Assembly: GCA_905372565.1 (NCBI GenBank)
Contig: CAJPPK010000003.1
Location: 73,897-137,896 of the forward strand
Direction of reading: 5' to 3'
Length of the DNA stretch: 64,000 nucleotides
DNA from: an uncultured Porphyromonas sp.
GTDB lineage: Bacteria; Bacteroidota; Bacteroidia; Bacteroidales; Porphyromonadaceae
Part shown: positions 18,301-26,065 of the stretch, piece by piece
How positions within the stretch are numbered: the stretch's first letter is position 1
Layout: each line of letters opens with the position of its first letter
The notes under the pieces: generated by a model
Told to the model about the DNA's origin: nothing
What the model saw: the letters and a program-made list of their open reading frames with translations, nothing else
Databases searched by the model: none
Program-made: the position numbers and the translations under genes

Positions 18301-18677
18301 TGCCCCAGTTCTCTGGCAAAGGAACGCACGACCTCCTGGAAGAAGGAGTCTATGGTGCGTACACGAAAGGCATTGTAGTCAAGGAGCATGGTGCGAAGGG
18401 TGCGTGAGGCACGCTTCTGAAGCTCCTCCCCTGTTAGCTTTAAGGCTGTCTGCAGGTCATCTGCGAAGGCAGACTGCTTGGGATCCTCTGCCAGCCGATG
18501 GAGTTCGTCGACGATACGCTCCTTCATCTCTCCGGTAGCCTTCTTGGTGAAGGTGACAGCCTGGATGGTCGTGAAGTAGCGAGGATCAGGGGAGGAGAGC
18601 GCAAGGCGTAGGTACTCCCGTGTCAGGGTGTGTGTCTTCCCTGCACCAGCTGAGGCTGTGTAGACGTGGAGAGGCAT
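15309..18677 (-). CDS. UvrD/RecB-like helicase with C-terminal PD-(D/E)XK nuclease (AddA-like)
   Basis: An 1122-residue cytoplasmic DNA-repair enzyme. Superfamily-1 helicase motifs in order: Walker A ASAGAGKTHTL (residues 8-18), motif Ia QAVTFTKKATGEMKER, Walker B MIDEFQDTSTLQY (about 405), LMTIHKSKGLGFPVVLLPDL and LLYVATTRPKQELHLWL. The C-terminal RecB-type nuclease has RRYGRTMHLIL, then RPDRVII and VEIVDYKFG (about 1060-1090), giving His, Asp and Asp-x-Lys ligands. It is expected to process double-strand ends for recombination, like AddA/RecB. Its AddB-type partner is not in the window. It is the last of three genes, 18 bases after pdxA. Confidence 0.92.
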   Translation of the reverse strand: MPLHVYTASAGAGKTHTLTREYLRLALSSPDPRYFTTIQAVTFTKKATGEMKERIVDELHRLAEDPKQSAFADDLQTALKLTGEELQKRASRTLRTMLLDYNAFRVRTIDSFFQEVVRSFARELGHSGALKIELTTQPWLRQAVLEVLSSQDRQQANETIRQLIEQLIQDSIEDGERFSKLESNLTSFAKELEVETVKLLRSKHEFPTKENVAALRQQANTLRKDLIDEVKKQATSILNLIDQAGIKDEDIRYKEKGPLSPIRRLQNNPNQWDKDGQVLTRSNSYLREYLEADDPMEKIVSKEAKERFSPIAREVKEQILALDSFLQENFPLYQTTDQLRRYLGRYNLLIDINTELQRLKQEGGLMFISDAPSLISSLLEESPDDAPFLYEKLGARIRHHMIDEFQDTSTLQYTNFKPLLKDSLAEDKDCLIVGDAKQSIYRFRNSDSSLLTSALQADFAGQIEKHTLQENWRSTREIILFNNKLYTALPKLLHELFNAQWEAQNQSLGGMQVLKESLDAFLDLQIAAYDDAIQELPSQKENAPAGQVVVHRYFPKTKGKSPADITEEKQAEQIEQVANPALAELPYVIIDLQKRGYRASDIAILVRNKKSSTAVSEVLLSFPEEQCEGYSLHFVSEEALRVGEAFSVRFLIACLGYIAHESHLTRAILQEAYHQLLDLHSTESTDPQELSSEELEDLQTIGRRGLYEVVELLIHRFQPYLPESEGAYLVKFLDQLYAWGQTQVSDIPSFLAYWQDQGAEERIVSAASDDALQLMTIHKSKGLGFPVVLLPDLSFDLDPSDNLENILWCPFPDLPALAPLIKANVKSVPLRYHKKLRTTFFAQSYYEEQMRYQFDALNLLYVATTRPKQELHLWLAEPNSEKEKKGKEEKEVKTMEDLLLRLLKKDDETKEFFVDILAKEAGSFTSDLRAPLEKDQPRDQTISITSLQSYPLDTRLAVLREGLDYFTEESQRRYGRTMHLILSRIETEGELAEAITESVRQGYITQEQTDDLERLLRQILDHPDARRWFDGSGEVYNERAIIGGKLTSSRRPDRVIIYPDGHVEIVDYKFGKEEPSYRTQVRRYMDLLRAMGYEQVLGYLCYLQEEGVKIVEVSAKHPSSEQ

Positions 18678-18695
18678 GGGTGGAGGACTAGACGA

Positions 18696-19799
18696 CTAGT
18701 ATTCGTCAGGAACCGAAGTGGTATCGAGACGCTCATCATCTCGGCTACGATTGTGATAGAGCCGACGAAGCGGATTGCGTGTCGCTTCATCATAGCTCCG
18801 TCGGGCTCGGTAGAGATCGAGAGCCGTGTAGAGAGCGCAGCGCATCGAGGTAGGATCTGCAATCCCTTGACCAGCGATGTCGTAGCCAGTGCCATGGTCT
18901 GGAGAGGTGCGGACGAACTCTAAGCCTAGGGTGACATTGACCCCTTCGTTCATGTAGAGTGCTTTGAAGGGAGCTAACCCTTGGTCGTGGTACATGGCTA
19001 GGATACCATCAAACGAGTCAATGCGCCCACTTCCCCAGAAGCCATCTGCAGGGTAAGGGCCGAAGGCGAGTAAGCCTGCCTGATCGGCTAGCTTGAGAGC
19101 AGGGCTGATAATCCTATCCTCTTCGTCTCCCATGAGCCCCTTATCTCCTGCGTGAGGATTAAGGGCGAGGACGGCTAGGCGGGGCTTTGTGATCCCGAAG
19201 TCTCGCTGTAGGCCTGTCTCCAGTAGGCGTAGCTTCTGTGCGATGAGCTCTGGGGTGAGCTTCTCAGCCACCTCCTTTACGGGGATGTGGGTCGTAGCCA
19301 GCGCCACACGGCAGTCTCCTGAGGCAAGTACCATGAGGGATTCGCCAGGGACTACGGCTGCTGCAGCCTCTAGATAGTCGGTGTGCCCCTGGAAGGGGAA
19401 GCGGTCTCGAGGCATCACGGACTTATTTATTGGGGCGGTGACGAGGACGTCGCACAGCCCCATGCGTATGTCTGCCGTCGCACGATCCAGTGCTAGGAAG
19501 GCTGATTCCCCAGCTTCGGCTGTAGGCTCGCCTGGGTGTACTGTCTCCTTGCCTGAGGTGCAGTCTAGGAGATTGAGTACTCCGTCCTTGGCTTCGCTAG
19601 CTAGACGGATCGTCTGCCAGCTGACCTCGGAGAGCTGAAGGTGCTCCTTCCAGAAGGTAGCCACCCGAGCTGATCCGTAGAGGATCGGGGTGAAGAGCTC
19701 GAAGATGCGTTCGTCAGCAAAGATCTTGAGGAGTATCTCGTAGCTTATCCCATTGATGTCGCCGTGGGTGATAGCGACGCGTAGCTTGCGTGTATTCAT
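18696..19799 (-). CDS. pdxA: 4-hydroxythreonine-4-phosphate dehydrogenase PdxA
   Basis: A 367-residue NAD-dependent cytoplasmic enzyme of the DXP-dependent vitamin B6 pathway. It converts 4-phosphohydroxy-threonine to the aminoacetone phosphate condensed by PdxJ. Family motifs are intact: ITHGDINGISYEI at the N terminus, FQGHTDYLEAAA, LALNPHAGDKGLMG(D)EE, AMYHDQGLAPFKAL and TSPDHGTGYDIAGQG. Conserved metal-binding histidines fall in THIP, NPHAGD and MYHDQG. It lies 11 bases after the DUF4837 gene and 18 before the nuclease gene. Confidence 0.96.
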   Translation of the reverse strand: MNTRKLRVAITHGDINGISYEILLKIFADERIFELFTPILYGSARVATFWKEHLQLSEVSWQTIRLASEAKDGVLNLLDCTSGKETVHPGEPTAEAGESAFLALDRATADIRMGLCDVLVTAPINKSVMPRDRFPFQGHTDYLEAAAAVVPGESLMVLASGDCRVALATTHIPVKEVAEKLTPELIAQKLRLLETGLQRDFGITKPRLAVLALNPHAGDKGLMGDEEDRIISPALKLADQAGLLAFGPYPADGFWGSGRIDSFDGILAMYHDQGLAPFKALYMNEGVNVTLGLEFVRTSPDHGTGYDIAGQGIADPTSMRCALYTALDLYRARRSYDEATRNPLRRLYHNRSRDDERLDTTSVPDEY

Positions 19800-19810
19800 C
19801 GTCTACTCGA

Positions 19811-20884
19811 TTAGAAGCCTTTTGTGTAGCCTGCCTGCAGGATGATCTTCGGGTCGAAGGTCTTCACGCTGTCGGGACGGAAGGAGTAGAGAGCGGCCTC
19901 CATCATACGGATAAGGTGGAGCTTATCCTCGTTGGGGCGGTAAACAAAGCCCTCGAAGACATAGACGAGCTGCTTGCTTGGGTCTAGGAAAGCCTGTGAG
20001 ACGAATGGACCACCCATCATCGCTCCGCCCTCCATCTTCCACAGTCCACGGATCTCAGAGCGTAGGGGCTGTCCAGGGAGCTGTATGCGTCGGTAGAGCA
20101 AACCGTAGTTCTGCTCGGTGCAAGGGTAGCTTCCCTCGAACTCTCCCTCGATGTTCATCTTCAGGACAGAGTCCCGCTTGCGGATGAGGACATCGAGTCC
20201 TAGGTCGGCCTTCGACTCGTAGGGGAAGGTATAGACGAGGATATCGTGGCGAGAGCGCATGGATGCGTTGGACATCCATAGGAAGTTCTTACCCAGCTTA
20301 CGTGAGCGAATGTCTTGAGGAACATTGAATCGGTAGCCAAAGGCACTATCTACCTGGTCCATCGCCTGCTGGCTATACACCTTAGAGACCGACTCTCCGA
20401 AGAGGAAAAGCTCATGGCGAAGGATCGTATTCATGATCGCTTCTCCACGCTCCTTGATATAGTGGAGGACGGAGTCTTGGCTCGGCGAGGTCAGACGGAC
20501 GACGAGTTGCCCCTTGGCATAGTCGTCATAGCTGTACTTGAGGCTGGTCTTCGTGAAGCGATCCTGATCGACTTCGAGACGGAAGACATTACGTACCGTC
20601 TGTAGATTCCCCGTGAAGGAGGGCGTAGGCACACGTGATATACGTAGCGAAGGTTCGGCTTGGGGGAGTGCGGGGGCATCCTGTTCCAGCAGATCATAGA
20701 GAGCTAGCGCCATGGGAGTCTCGAAGTATTGCTTGTCCATGACTAGCATTAGTTCGCCAGGCTTACCGATGGCAGACTGCTGAAGTATCGAGCTTTTCGA
20801 GGAAGACTTACAGCCCACGAGGGAGATCAGGACAAGGGCTAGGCCTGCGAAGCTAAGACTACGCCCTAGGAAAGAAGTTTTCAT
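19811..20884 (-). CDS. DUF4837 family lipoprotein
   Basis: A 357-residue secreted lipoprotein if translation starts at ATG 20884 (MKTSFLGRSLSF). That start gives a clean signal peptide and lipobox SLVGC; an upstream in-frame ATG at 20920 would add 12 hydrophilic residues. The protein matches the Bacteroidetes DUF4837 family: GKPGELMLVMDKQYF after the anchor, an RHDILVYTFPYESKAD core and EIRGLWKMEGGAMMGGPFVSQAF near the C terminus. Function unknown; its place in an operon with pdxA is common in the phylum, as I recall. A TATCTTTG -7 box lies 56 bases upstream. Confidence 0.85.
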   Translation of the reverse strand: MKTSFLGRSLSFAGLALVLISLVGCKSSSKSSILQQSAIGKPGELMLVMDKQYFETPMALALYDLLEQDAPALPQAEPSLRISRVPTPSFTGNLQTVRNVFRLEVDQDRFTKTSLKYSYDDYAKGQLVVRLTSPSQDSVLHYIKERGEAIMNTILRHELFLFGESVSKVYSQQAMDQVDSAFGYRFNVPQDIRSRKLGKNFLWMSNASMRSRHDILVYTFPYESKADLGLDVLIRKRDSVLKMNIEGEFEGSYPCTEQNYGLLYRRIQLPGQPLRSEIRGLWKMEGGAMMGGPFVSQAFLDPSKQLVYVFEGFVYRPNEDKLHLIRMMEAALYSFRPDSVKTFDPKIILQAGYTKGF

Positions 20885-20939
20885 ATGTCGTTTCAGATGA
20901 GAGGACGATGGGGAAGACAACTAGGTAAATAGGATAAGA

Positions 20940-20947
20940 CAAAGATA
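20940..20947 (-). promoter_or_regulatory. -7 box for the DUF4837-pdxA-nuclease operon
   Basis: TATCTTTG on the minus strand, 56 bases before the start codon. No convincing -33 element at 19-20 bases. Confidence 0.5.
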
Positions 20948-21030
20948 CGAATAATGCCTGCGAAACCCTTGTCTGAGCGGGATGGACTAGGGTCTCGGCT
21001 CTCTCGCACTACCTTGGGCCGAGGTCGAGG

Positions 21031-21900
21031 CTAGCTCTTCTTCTCTGGGGGTAGGTGTCCGGTGGTTTTCTCTAGCTCCTTCCCCTGGCTAGAGATACGT
21101 CGCTCGGTCTTCTTGATGTCCTCCGCTGGGGGAAGTTCCTCGGGGCGTATGCCTCGCTCCCCTAGCATTTGGCGCACGCTCAGGTTATTCTGTACGTGCT
21201 CGTCGGTAATGGTGGTCTCGCCATAGAGGTTCTCTTCGGCGACGTGATAGTTCGTCATTTCTGTCGCTAGGTTCTTGGCAGCGATGGTGATCGTCGGGAG
21301 AAAGTCGGCCAAGGGACGAGCTGGCTTCACACCAAGACGCTCCTTCATCTCCTCGGTCGTATGCCCTCCGAAGAGCGCTGTATCGCCCTGGGAGCGGATA
21401 CGGGCAAAGCTCTGGGCGTCGATCCCTCGCTGGGAGATGTTGCGAGACAGCTGTTTCTCTGCCGAACGAAGACGATCCCGTGTCTCTAGGCGGGTGAGCT
21501 CCTCGAGATGCTCAGCGATTAGCTCCGCCTTACGTGTCTGTAGGGCGAAGTAACCCTGGGCGAAGGCGATCTCTTCCTTCTTAGGATCTCCGTTCTGAGC
21601 GATGAGATAGCAAGCAAAACGAGTGAGCATGTAGTCTTGTGGCTCCTGCTTTTCGCTTCCACTGCCATGAGCTTCCCTACGGATAGGACGGAAGTGATCC
21701 TCGGCAGAGATCCCTTGTGCCTCGCAGGAAGCTATAGCTCGTCCGATCGTAGCGAGGAAGTTCCCCCAGCGAACATAGCCGAAGACTCGCTGAAGGGTGC
21801 GTGCAAACCATACTTCGATGGTCTGTCCGTCTTCTCCCTCGATCGTCTCCCTGATCGCATCGAAGGAGCTTTGGTACTGCTGTATGCGCTGTATGTCCAT
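21031..21900 (-). CDS. dinD: DNA damage-inducible protein D (DinD)
   Basis: A 289-residue protein of the DinD family. Its N-terminal BRO/KilA-like domain includes EVWFARTLQRVFGYVRWGNF, followed by a linker and the DinD C-terminal region (ALFGGHTTEEMKERLGVKP; PLADFLPTITIAAKNLATEMT; GIRPEELPPAEDIKKTERR). E. coli DinD is SOS-induced and interferes with RecA filaments. I see no E. coli-type LexA box (CTG-N10-CAG) in the 330 bases upstream; instead there is repeat array D1, ending 157 bases from the start. The gene is monocistronic. DinD is patchily distributed, so past transfer is possible, but composition looks like its neighbours. Confidence 0.9.
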   Translation of the reverse strand: MDIQRIQQYQSSFDAIRETIEGEDGQTIEVWFARTLQRVFGYVRWGNFLATIGRAIASCEAQGISAEDHFRPIRREAHGSGSEKQEPQDYMLTRFACYLIAQNGDPKKEEIAFAQGYFALQTRKAELIAEHLEELTRLETRDRLRSAEKQLSRNISQRGIDAQSFARIRSQGDTALFGGHTTEEMKERLGVKPARPLADFLPTITIAAKNLATEMTNYHVAEENLYGETTITDEHVQNNLSVRQMLGERGIRPEELPPAEDIKKTERRISSQGKELEKTTGHLPPEKKS

Positions 21901-21993
21901 AGCGAGTTAGGATGAAGTTACTAGCGTCATGGGTCGGGGCGATGGAGTATGAGTGCGGTTCGTCCGCTCGATCTAGTCCTCCAGCCCTCCGAA

Positions 21994-22001
21994 CAAATGT
22001 A
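21994..22001 (-). promoter_or_regulatory. -7 box candidate for dinD
   Basis: TACATTTG on the minus strand, 93 bases before the dinD start and 56 bases from the nearest unit of array D1. No -33 TTG at the usual spacing. Confidence 0.45.
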
Positions 22002-22057
22002 CAAAGATCTCCCCGACCGAATCTCTCCGCTCGAGGCAAGCGATCGATGTAAAGGCG

Positions 22058-22136
22058 AAGGCTAGGCTTGGTCACAGTCAAGGTAAGCCTTTACGACGAG
22101 AAAGGTAGACCTTCTCGGGGTCTAAGGTAGACCTTC
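22058..22136. repeat. Array D1: AAGGTAGACCTT, 22-bp period
   Basis: Four copies of a 12-base near-palindromic core start at 22058, 22080, 22102 and 22124, an exact 22-base period. The last two are identical (AAGGTAGACCTT); the first two are degenerate (AAGGCTAGGCTT, AAGGTAAGCCTT). The 10-base spacers all differ. The array lies upstream of dinD by 157 bases, after the terminator of the Pif1-like gene. The array at 43.9 kb is the same family in reverse complement. Confidence 0.88.
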
Positions 22137-22160
22137 CTCGGCTGGGGCTAAATCCCTTTG

Positions 22161-22204
22161 AAAAAGAAAGCCACCCCTAGCCGACTCGGGGGCTATGGGG
22201 TGGC
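22161..22204 (-). terminator. Terminator after the Pif1-like helicase gene
   Basis: A 13-bp stem with a one-base bulge (22170-22182 with 22191-22204) is followed on the minus strand by TTTCTTTTT (22161-22169). Confidence 0.87.
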
Positions 22205-22230
22205 GTGGCTAGGGGTATGATCGGGGTGAG

Positions 22231-24486
22231 CTATTTGCTCTTCTTTAGCTTGGTTTGGATGGAGCGGTAGGCCGCCAGATAGAGGTGTAGCTCGTCGTAA
22301 GAGTAAGCTCCCTCGAGGAGATCATAGATGGGCTTCAGCCCTTCGGTAAGGTCGTGGCTGTCGAAGACCTTACGGAGGTGCTTCAGACGCACGGGGTCGA
22401 TGCCAGCTTGCTTAGCCGTGATCTTCCCCTCCTCTAGGAGTTGGGTGAGGTGGCGGTAGATCGTGCTCTCGGTCAAGGATCGCTCGGTGGCGATCTCAGG
22501 GATGGTCTTGCCCGAGGAGAGCATCTGGAGGGTCGTCTCCTGCGTGCTGAGTTTGACCTCCTTGACCTTGTCCTTCTTAGGCTCGGAGGGGATGGTATAG
22601 GGGATCTTGACCTCTGCCTTGGCTTCCTTCAGCCAAGCCTCTAGATGCTCTTCGATCTGCAGTGCTTCCTTGTCAGGGTAGTGCCCTGTGCTAAGAGCCT
22701 CCATACAACAGCGGATGCGAAGTAGGTGCCGCACCGTGCGAACGAGCAGACTATGCAGGTCTTCGAGTTCACCTTGGAACTCCTTGACCTTCTTCATCCC
22801 TCGAGCTTGGTGCTCTGTGAGCAGTAGCCCCGACATCAGACTGCGCCAGCGAGGGAGGAAGTAATCTGAAGCCTTGGCAATGCGCTCGGTGATCTGGGGT
22901 AGCCCTTCTTCGCCGGAAGCAAAGAGCTGGTGGAGCTGAGCGCAGAACTTATCCGCGATGATCCTCATCTCCCCGATCTGTGCCGACTGCTCTAAGGCCC
23001 AGTCACCGAAGCTACTTTTCTTGCTTCGCTCACTCTCTAGGCGGTAGGTATGTGCGTGCTGGCGGAAGCGATCGTCGACCTCCCCCCACTGGAAGGCTAA
23101 GAGTGTCTGCTCTCTCCAGTAGGCTAGCTTGTCGGAGGCGAGGGTGCGCTCGAGCTCTTCGTCCGATGCTCGGGAGCGCTCATAGTCGACGATCTGCGAG
23201 GGGACAGCTAGGGCTTCCTCAGAAAGCTGCGAGAGAAGCACGAGACCTTCGGGGCTTCTAAGACGGGAGAGGGCTACGTAGGCTTGGCCAGAGGCAAAGA
23301 CTGCCTCGAGGTCGATAGCTGCTTTGTCGAAGGTAAGCCCTTGGCTTTTGTGGATAGTGATAGCCCAAGCTAAGCGGACAGGGAAGTGCTTGAAGAAGCC
23401 TAGCATCTCCGGCTCGGCATCTCCGCTCTCCTTGTCGAGCTGGTAGCGTACGTTCTCCCAGGTGTAGAGAGGGACATCGAGGAGCTCATCGTTCTCGAGA
23501 CGGACGAAGAGCTTCTGGGGTGTCATCTCTTCGACCGTACCTAGCATCCCGTTATAGTACCGACGAGGGGTCTGAGTGTCGTTCTTCAGCATCATCACAC
23601 GTGTGCCGATCTTCAGCCGAAGCATGGGCTCTACGGGGAAAAGGTGCTCAGGGAAGTCCCCCGAGATCTGAGCGTGGTAGTCTTGGTAAGCGCCAGGTAG
23701 GGCTTCGAGTGCCTTGGTATTGATCTCGTCAGCTCGGTTATTGTGTGTCGTGAGGGTGACGAAGCCTTCCTCAGAGATCGGGTCGAAGGTGCGACGAATG
23801 CGCCCTGAGAGCCATTGGCGGTCTTGGCTGGTCAGCTCATTGTACCGGAGATGATTGAGCAGGGTTAGGAATTGCTCATCCTGCTGGCGGTAGACATGCG
23901 TCAGCTCGATATAGAGTGGGGGATACTTCTGTAAGACGTGGGCGTGGAAGAAGAATAGGCTGGGATAGTATTGGCTAAGTACCTGCCACTCGTGAGGCTT
24001 CACTACGGGAGGGAGCTGGAGCATGTCGCCGATGAAGAGGACTTGCACTCCTCCGAAGGGAAGAGGGCTTCGGCGAACGCTTCTCAGTAGCAGATCGACG
24101 AGATCCAGCGTGTCGGCACGGAGCATACTCACCTCGTCGATGACGAGTAGCTCCATAGCTTGGATCAGACGGATCTTGCGCTCCTGCAGGTGGATATGCC
24201 GGCGGAAGTCTCTCGGAGTGACGAATAGCTGACTCTGCGTCTCTGGTAGCTGTGCCAAGGAGTCAGGGATGAAGGCTCCTAGAGGTAGCTGTAGGAGCGA
24301 GTGGAGCGTCACTCCTCCTGCATTAAGTGCAGCGATACCAGTGGGAGCAGCGATGACACAATTCTTGTAGGTATGCTTGCGGATGCGATGTAGCAGGGTG
24401 GTCTTCCCCGTACCAGCCTTGCCGGTGAGGAAGAGGTTACGGTTGGTATGCGCTATGAACTCCTGAAGGTATTGCTGACGTTGCAT
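22231..24486 (-). CDS. Pif1-like ATPase/helicase with C-terminal helix-turn-helix
   Basis: A 751-residue superfamily-1 helicase. N-terminal Walker A LTGKAGTGKTTLLHRI (about 20-35), APTGIAALNAGGVTLHSLL, Walker B LLVIDEVSMLRADTLDLVD (about 113-131), then TIHKSQGLTFDKAAIDLE and AYVALSRLRSPEGLVLL. The C-terminal third has a winged helix-turn-helix (TIPEIATERSLTESTIYRHL, about residues 660-680) resembling the HTH_40 domain attached to RecQ and Pif1-like proteins. It probably unwinds structured DNA or stalled forks; the exact substrate is unknown. It follows holA by 21 bases, so it is probably co-transcribed with this polymerase subunit gene. Confidence 0.9.
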   Translation of the reverse strand: MQRQQYLQEFIAHTNRNLFLTGKAGTGKTTLLHRIRKHTYKNCVIAAPTGIAALNAGGVTLHSLLQLPLGAFIPDSLAQLPETQSQLFVTPRDFRRHIHLQERKIRLIQAMELLVIDEVSMLRADTLDLVDLLLRSVRRSPLPFGGVQVLFIGDMLQLPPVVKPHEWQVLSQYYPSLFFFHAHVLQKYPPLYIELTHVYRQQDEQFLTLLNHLRYNELTSQDRQWLSGRIRRTFDPISEEGFVTLTTHNNRADEINTKALEALPGAYQDYHAQISGDFPEHLFPVEPMLRLKIGTRVMMLKNDTQTPRRYYNGMLGTVEEMTPQKLFVRLENDELLDVPLYTWENVRYQLDKESGDAEPEMLGFFKHFPVRLAWAITIHKSQGLTFDKAAIDLEAVFASGQAYVALSRLRSPEGLVLLSQLSEEALAVPSQIVDYERSRASDEELERTLASDKLAYWREQTLLAFQWGEVDDRFRQHAHTYRLESERSKKSSFGDWALEQSAQIGEMRIIADKFCAQLHQLFASGEEGLPQITERIAKASDYFLPRWRSLMSGLLLTEHQARGMKKVKEFQGELEDLHSLLVRTVRHLLRIRCCMEALSTGHYPDKEALQIEEHLEAWLKEAKAEVKIPYTIPSEPKKDKVKEVKLSTQETTLQMLSSGKTIPEIATERSLTESTIYRHLTQLLEEGKITAKQAGIDPVRLKHLRKVFDSHDLTEGLKPIYDLLEGAYSYDELHLYLAAYRSIQTKLKKSK

Positions 24487-24507
24487 GAGGGAGAGCTAGG
24501 GGAGGGA

Positions 24508-25509
24508 TTAGGCCGTGAGGATGCGTGAGACTAGTTCGGAGAAAAGTTCACTGCTGGAGAGGTTAGCATCGACTCCCTTGGAGTAAGCATCGATCAAGCG
24601 AAGGTGACGGATGATAGCGAAGGTCTGCGTAGGAGAGTAGTGTCGACGAGCTAGGTCATAGTCTCGCGCAACGTAAGGACTGACCTTCAGCTGGCTGGAG
24701 ATACTTCGTTCGTCAGGGTGAGGTATATAGTGTACTGCCATGAGGTTGGCGAAGAAGTTGAATAGGATCGCCAGCGTCATCTGAATCGGGTGGCTACGCT
24801 CGTTAGCAGCGAAGTAGAAGGCGATGCGGTAGGCTCTCGGTGCATCTCGCCGGATGAGGGCTGCGAGGAACTCAAAGTTATTGTACTCCTTACTAATCCC
24901 TACATAGTCCTCGATGACCTCGGGGGTGACGCTGGTGCTCTTCCCTGAGAGGGCGATAGCGATCTTCTCTACTTCGCCGAGGATCTTCTCTAGATCATTG
25001 CCCGTAGCATCGGCCATCACCTGCGCTGTGCGAGGGTCGATCGTCAGCCGTCGTGCCGAGAAGCTCTTGATGATGAAGTCGGGGATCTTGTGATCAGCGA
25101 TCTTTGAAGACTCGAAGAAGCCTCCTCGCTCTTCGATCTGCTTGTAGAGCGCCTTGCGCTTGTCTGCCTTCTTCTTCATGCAGAGGATGAGACAGGTCGT
25201 CGAGGGGAGCTGGTCGAGGTGATCGGCGATCTTCTCTATATCCTTCACGAGCTGAGCTTCACGCACCAAGACGAGCACGTGGCTTCCCATCATCGGGAAG
25301 CGGAGTGCCTCCTGTAGAATGTCACGGGCAGAGACATCGGCTCCATAGAGGATGCTGAGGTTGAAGTCCTGCTCTTCCTCGGGGATAAACTCCTTCGTCG
25401 CATACGAGGCGATCTGGTCGATGAAGAGGGGCTCATCGCCTGCTAGGAGATAGACGGGCGCAGGCTTACCCTGCTTGAGGGCGGCGATGATGTCTTGTTG
25501 GGTGAGCAT
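24508..25509 (-). CDS. holA: DNA polymerase III delta subunit (HolA)
   Basis: A 333-residue clamp-loader subunit that opens the beta clamp. Start at ATG 25509 (MLTQQDIIAALKQGKPAP) fits the family; an upstream in-frame ATG at 25548 adds 13 residues overlapping the divergent promoter zone. Visible features: PVYLLAGDEPLFIDQI (N-terminal delta motif), LVLVREAQLVKDIEKIADHLDQ, DATGNDLEKILGEVEKIAIALSGK and a helical C-terminal collar region. Divergent from the HsdR-N-like gene with only 65 bases between starts. Confidence 0.94.
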   Translation of the reverse strand: MLTQQDIIAALKQGKPAPVYLLAGDEPLFIDQIASYATKEFIPEEEQDFNLSILYGADVSARDILQEALRFPMMGSHVLVLVREAQLVKDIEKIADHLDQLPSTTCLILCMKKKADKRKALYKQIEERGGFFESSKIADHKIPDFIIKSFSARRLTIDPRTAQVMADATGNDLEKILGEVEKIAIALSGKSTSVTPEVIEDYVGISKEYNNFEFLAALIRRDAPRAYRIAFYFAANERSHPIQMTLAILFNFFANLMAVHYIPHPDERSISSQLKVSPYVARDYDLARRHYSPTQTFAIIRHLRLIDAYSKGVDANLSSSELFSELVSRILTA

Positions 25510-25566
25510 TAGGAGGAAATAATATGTAACTTCGTGAGGACTACTCACAAAGCAGACCTTATACTA

Positions 25567-25574
25567 CAAAGATA
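25567..25574 (-). promoter_or_regulatory. -7 box for holA, abutting the divergent start codon
   Basis: TATCTTTG on the minus strand lies immediately beside the ATG at 25575 of the divergent gene, 58 bases from the holA start. Confidence 0.5.
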
Positions 25575-26027
25575 ATGATGATCGAGCTAAATCTCCCTAA
25601 GTACAATCCCCGCTTGAGTAAGACGGCTACTGGGGTGATGATCTACGATGACCTCCGTCGCAAGGCCGTGCGTCTTACTCCCGAGGAATGGGTACGACAG
25701 CACTTCATCCACTATCTGATCGACCACTTGGGCTATCCTGCTGCACTGATGCAGAATGAAGTGGCTCTCCAGCTCGGGCAGACCACGAAGCGCTGTGATA
25801 CGCTCCTCTATGACCGTCAGCTACGCCCCCAGATGATCCTAGAGTACAAAGCCCCACACATCCCCTTGACCGACAAGGTGCTTCAGCAGATCCTACGCTA
25901 TAACCTCGTCCTGCGTGTCCCCTATCTCGTGCTGAGTAATGGGCTAGAGCACTTCGCCTACCGTATCGACTATGAGGGGATGAGCTACGAAGCACTCCCC
26001 GAGATCCCGCCCTACGCTCGGCTCTGA
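25575..26027 (+). CDS. Orphan type I restriction HsdR-N-like nuclease-domain protein
   Basis: A 150-residue protein covering only the N-terminal nuclease-like domain of type I restriction R subunits (HSDR_N type). Visible PD-(D/E)XK-like elements: TPEEWVRQHFIHYLI (helix with Glu), TKRCDTLLYDRQLRPQMILEYKA, where Asp, Glu and Lys fit D-x(n)-E-x-K. There is no helicase domain and no HsdM/HsdS nearby, so this is not a restriction system. The domain is stand-alone in many Bacteroidetes, as I recall, next to holA. The ATG doublet at 25575/25578 leaves the exact start open. Likely DNA-repair or housekeeping nuclease; unproven. Confidence 0.8.
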   Translation: MMIELNLPKYNPRLSKTATGVMIYDDLRRKAVRLTPEEWVRQHFIHYLIDHLGYPAALMQNEVALQLGQTTKRCDTLLYDRQLRPQMILEYKAPHIPLTDKVLQQILRYNLVLRVPYLVLSNGLEHFAYRIDYEGMSYEALPEIPPYARL

Positions 26028-26065
26028 GTAGCGCCCCACGAACCCAACCTACAGATCTATCTACC

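Noticed and set aside
15309..18677. Complete AddAB pair
   Set aside because: Only the AddA/RecB-like subunit is here; the neighbours are pdxA and a DUF4837 gene.
25575..26027. Type I restriction-modification system
   Set aside because: Only the HsdR N-terminal domain is present; there is no helicase part, methylase or specificity gene nearby.
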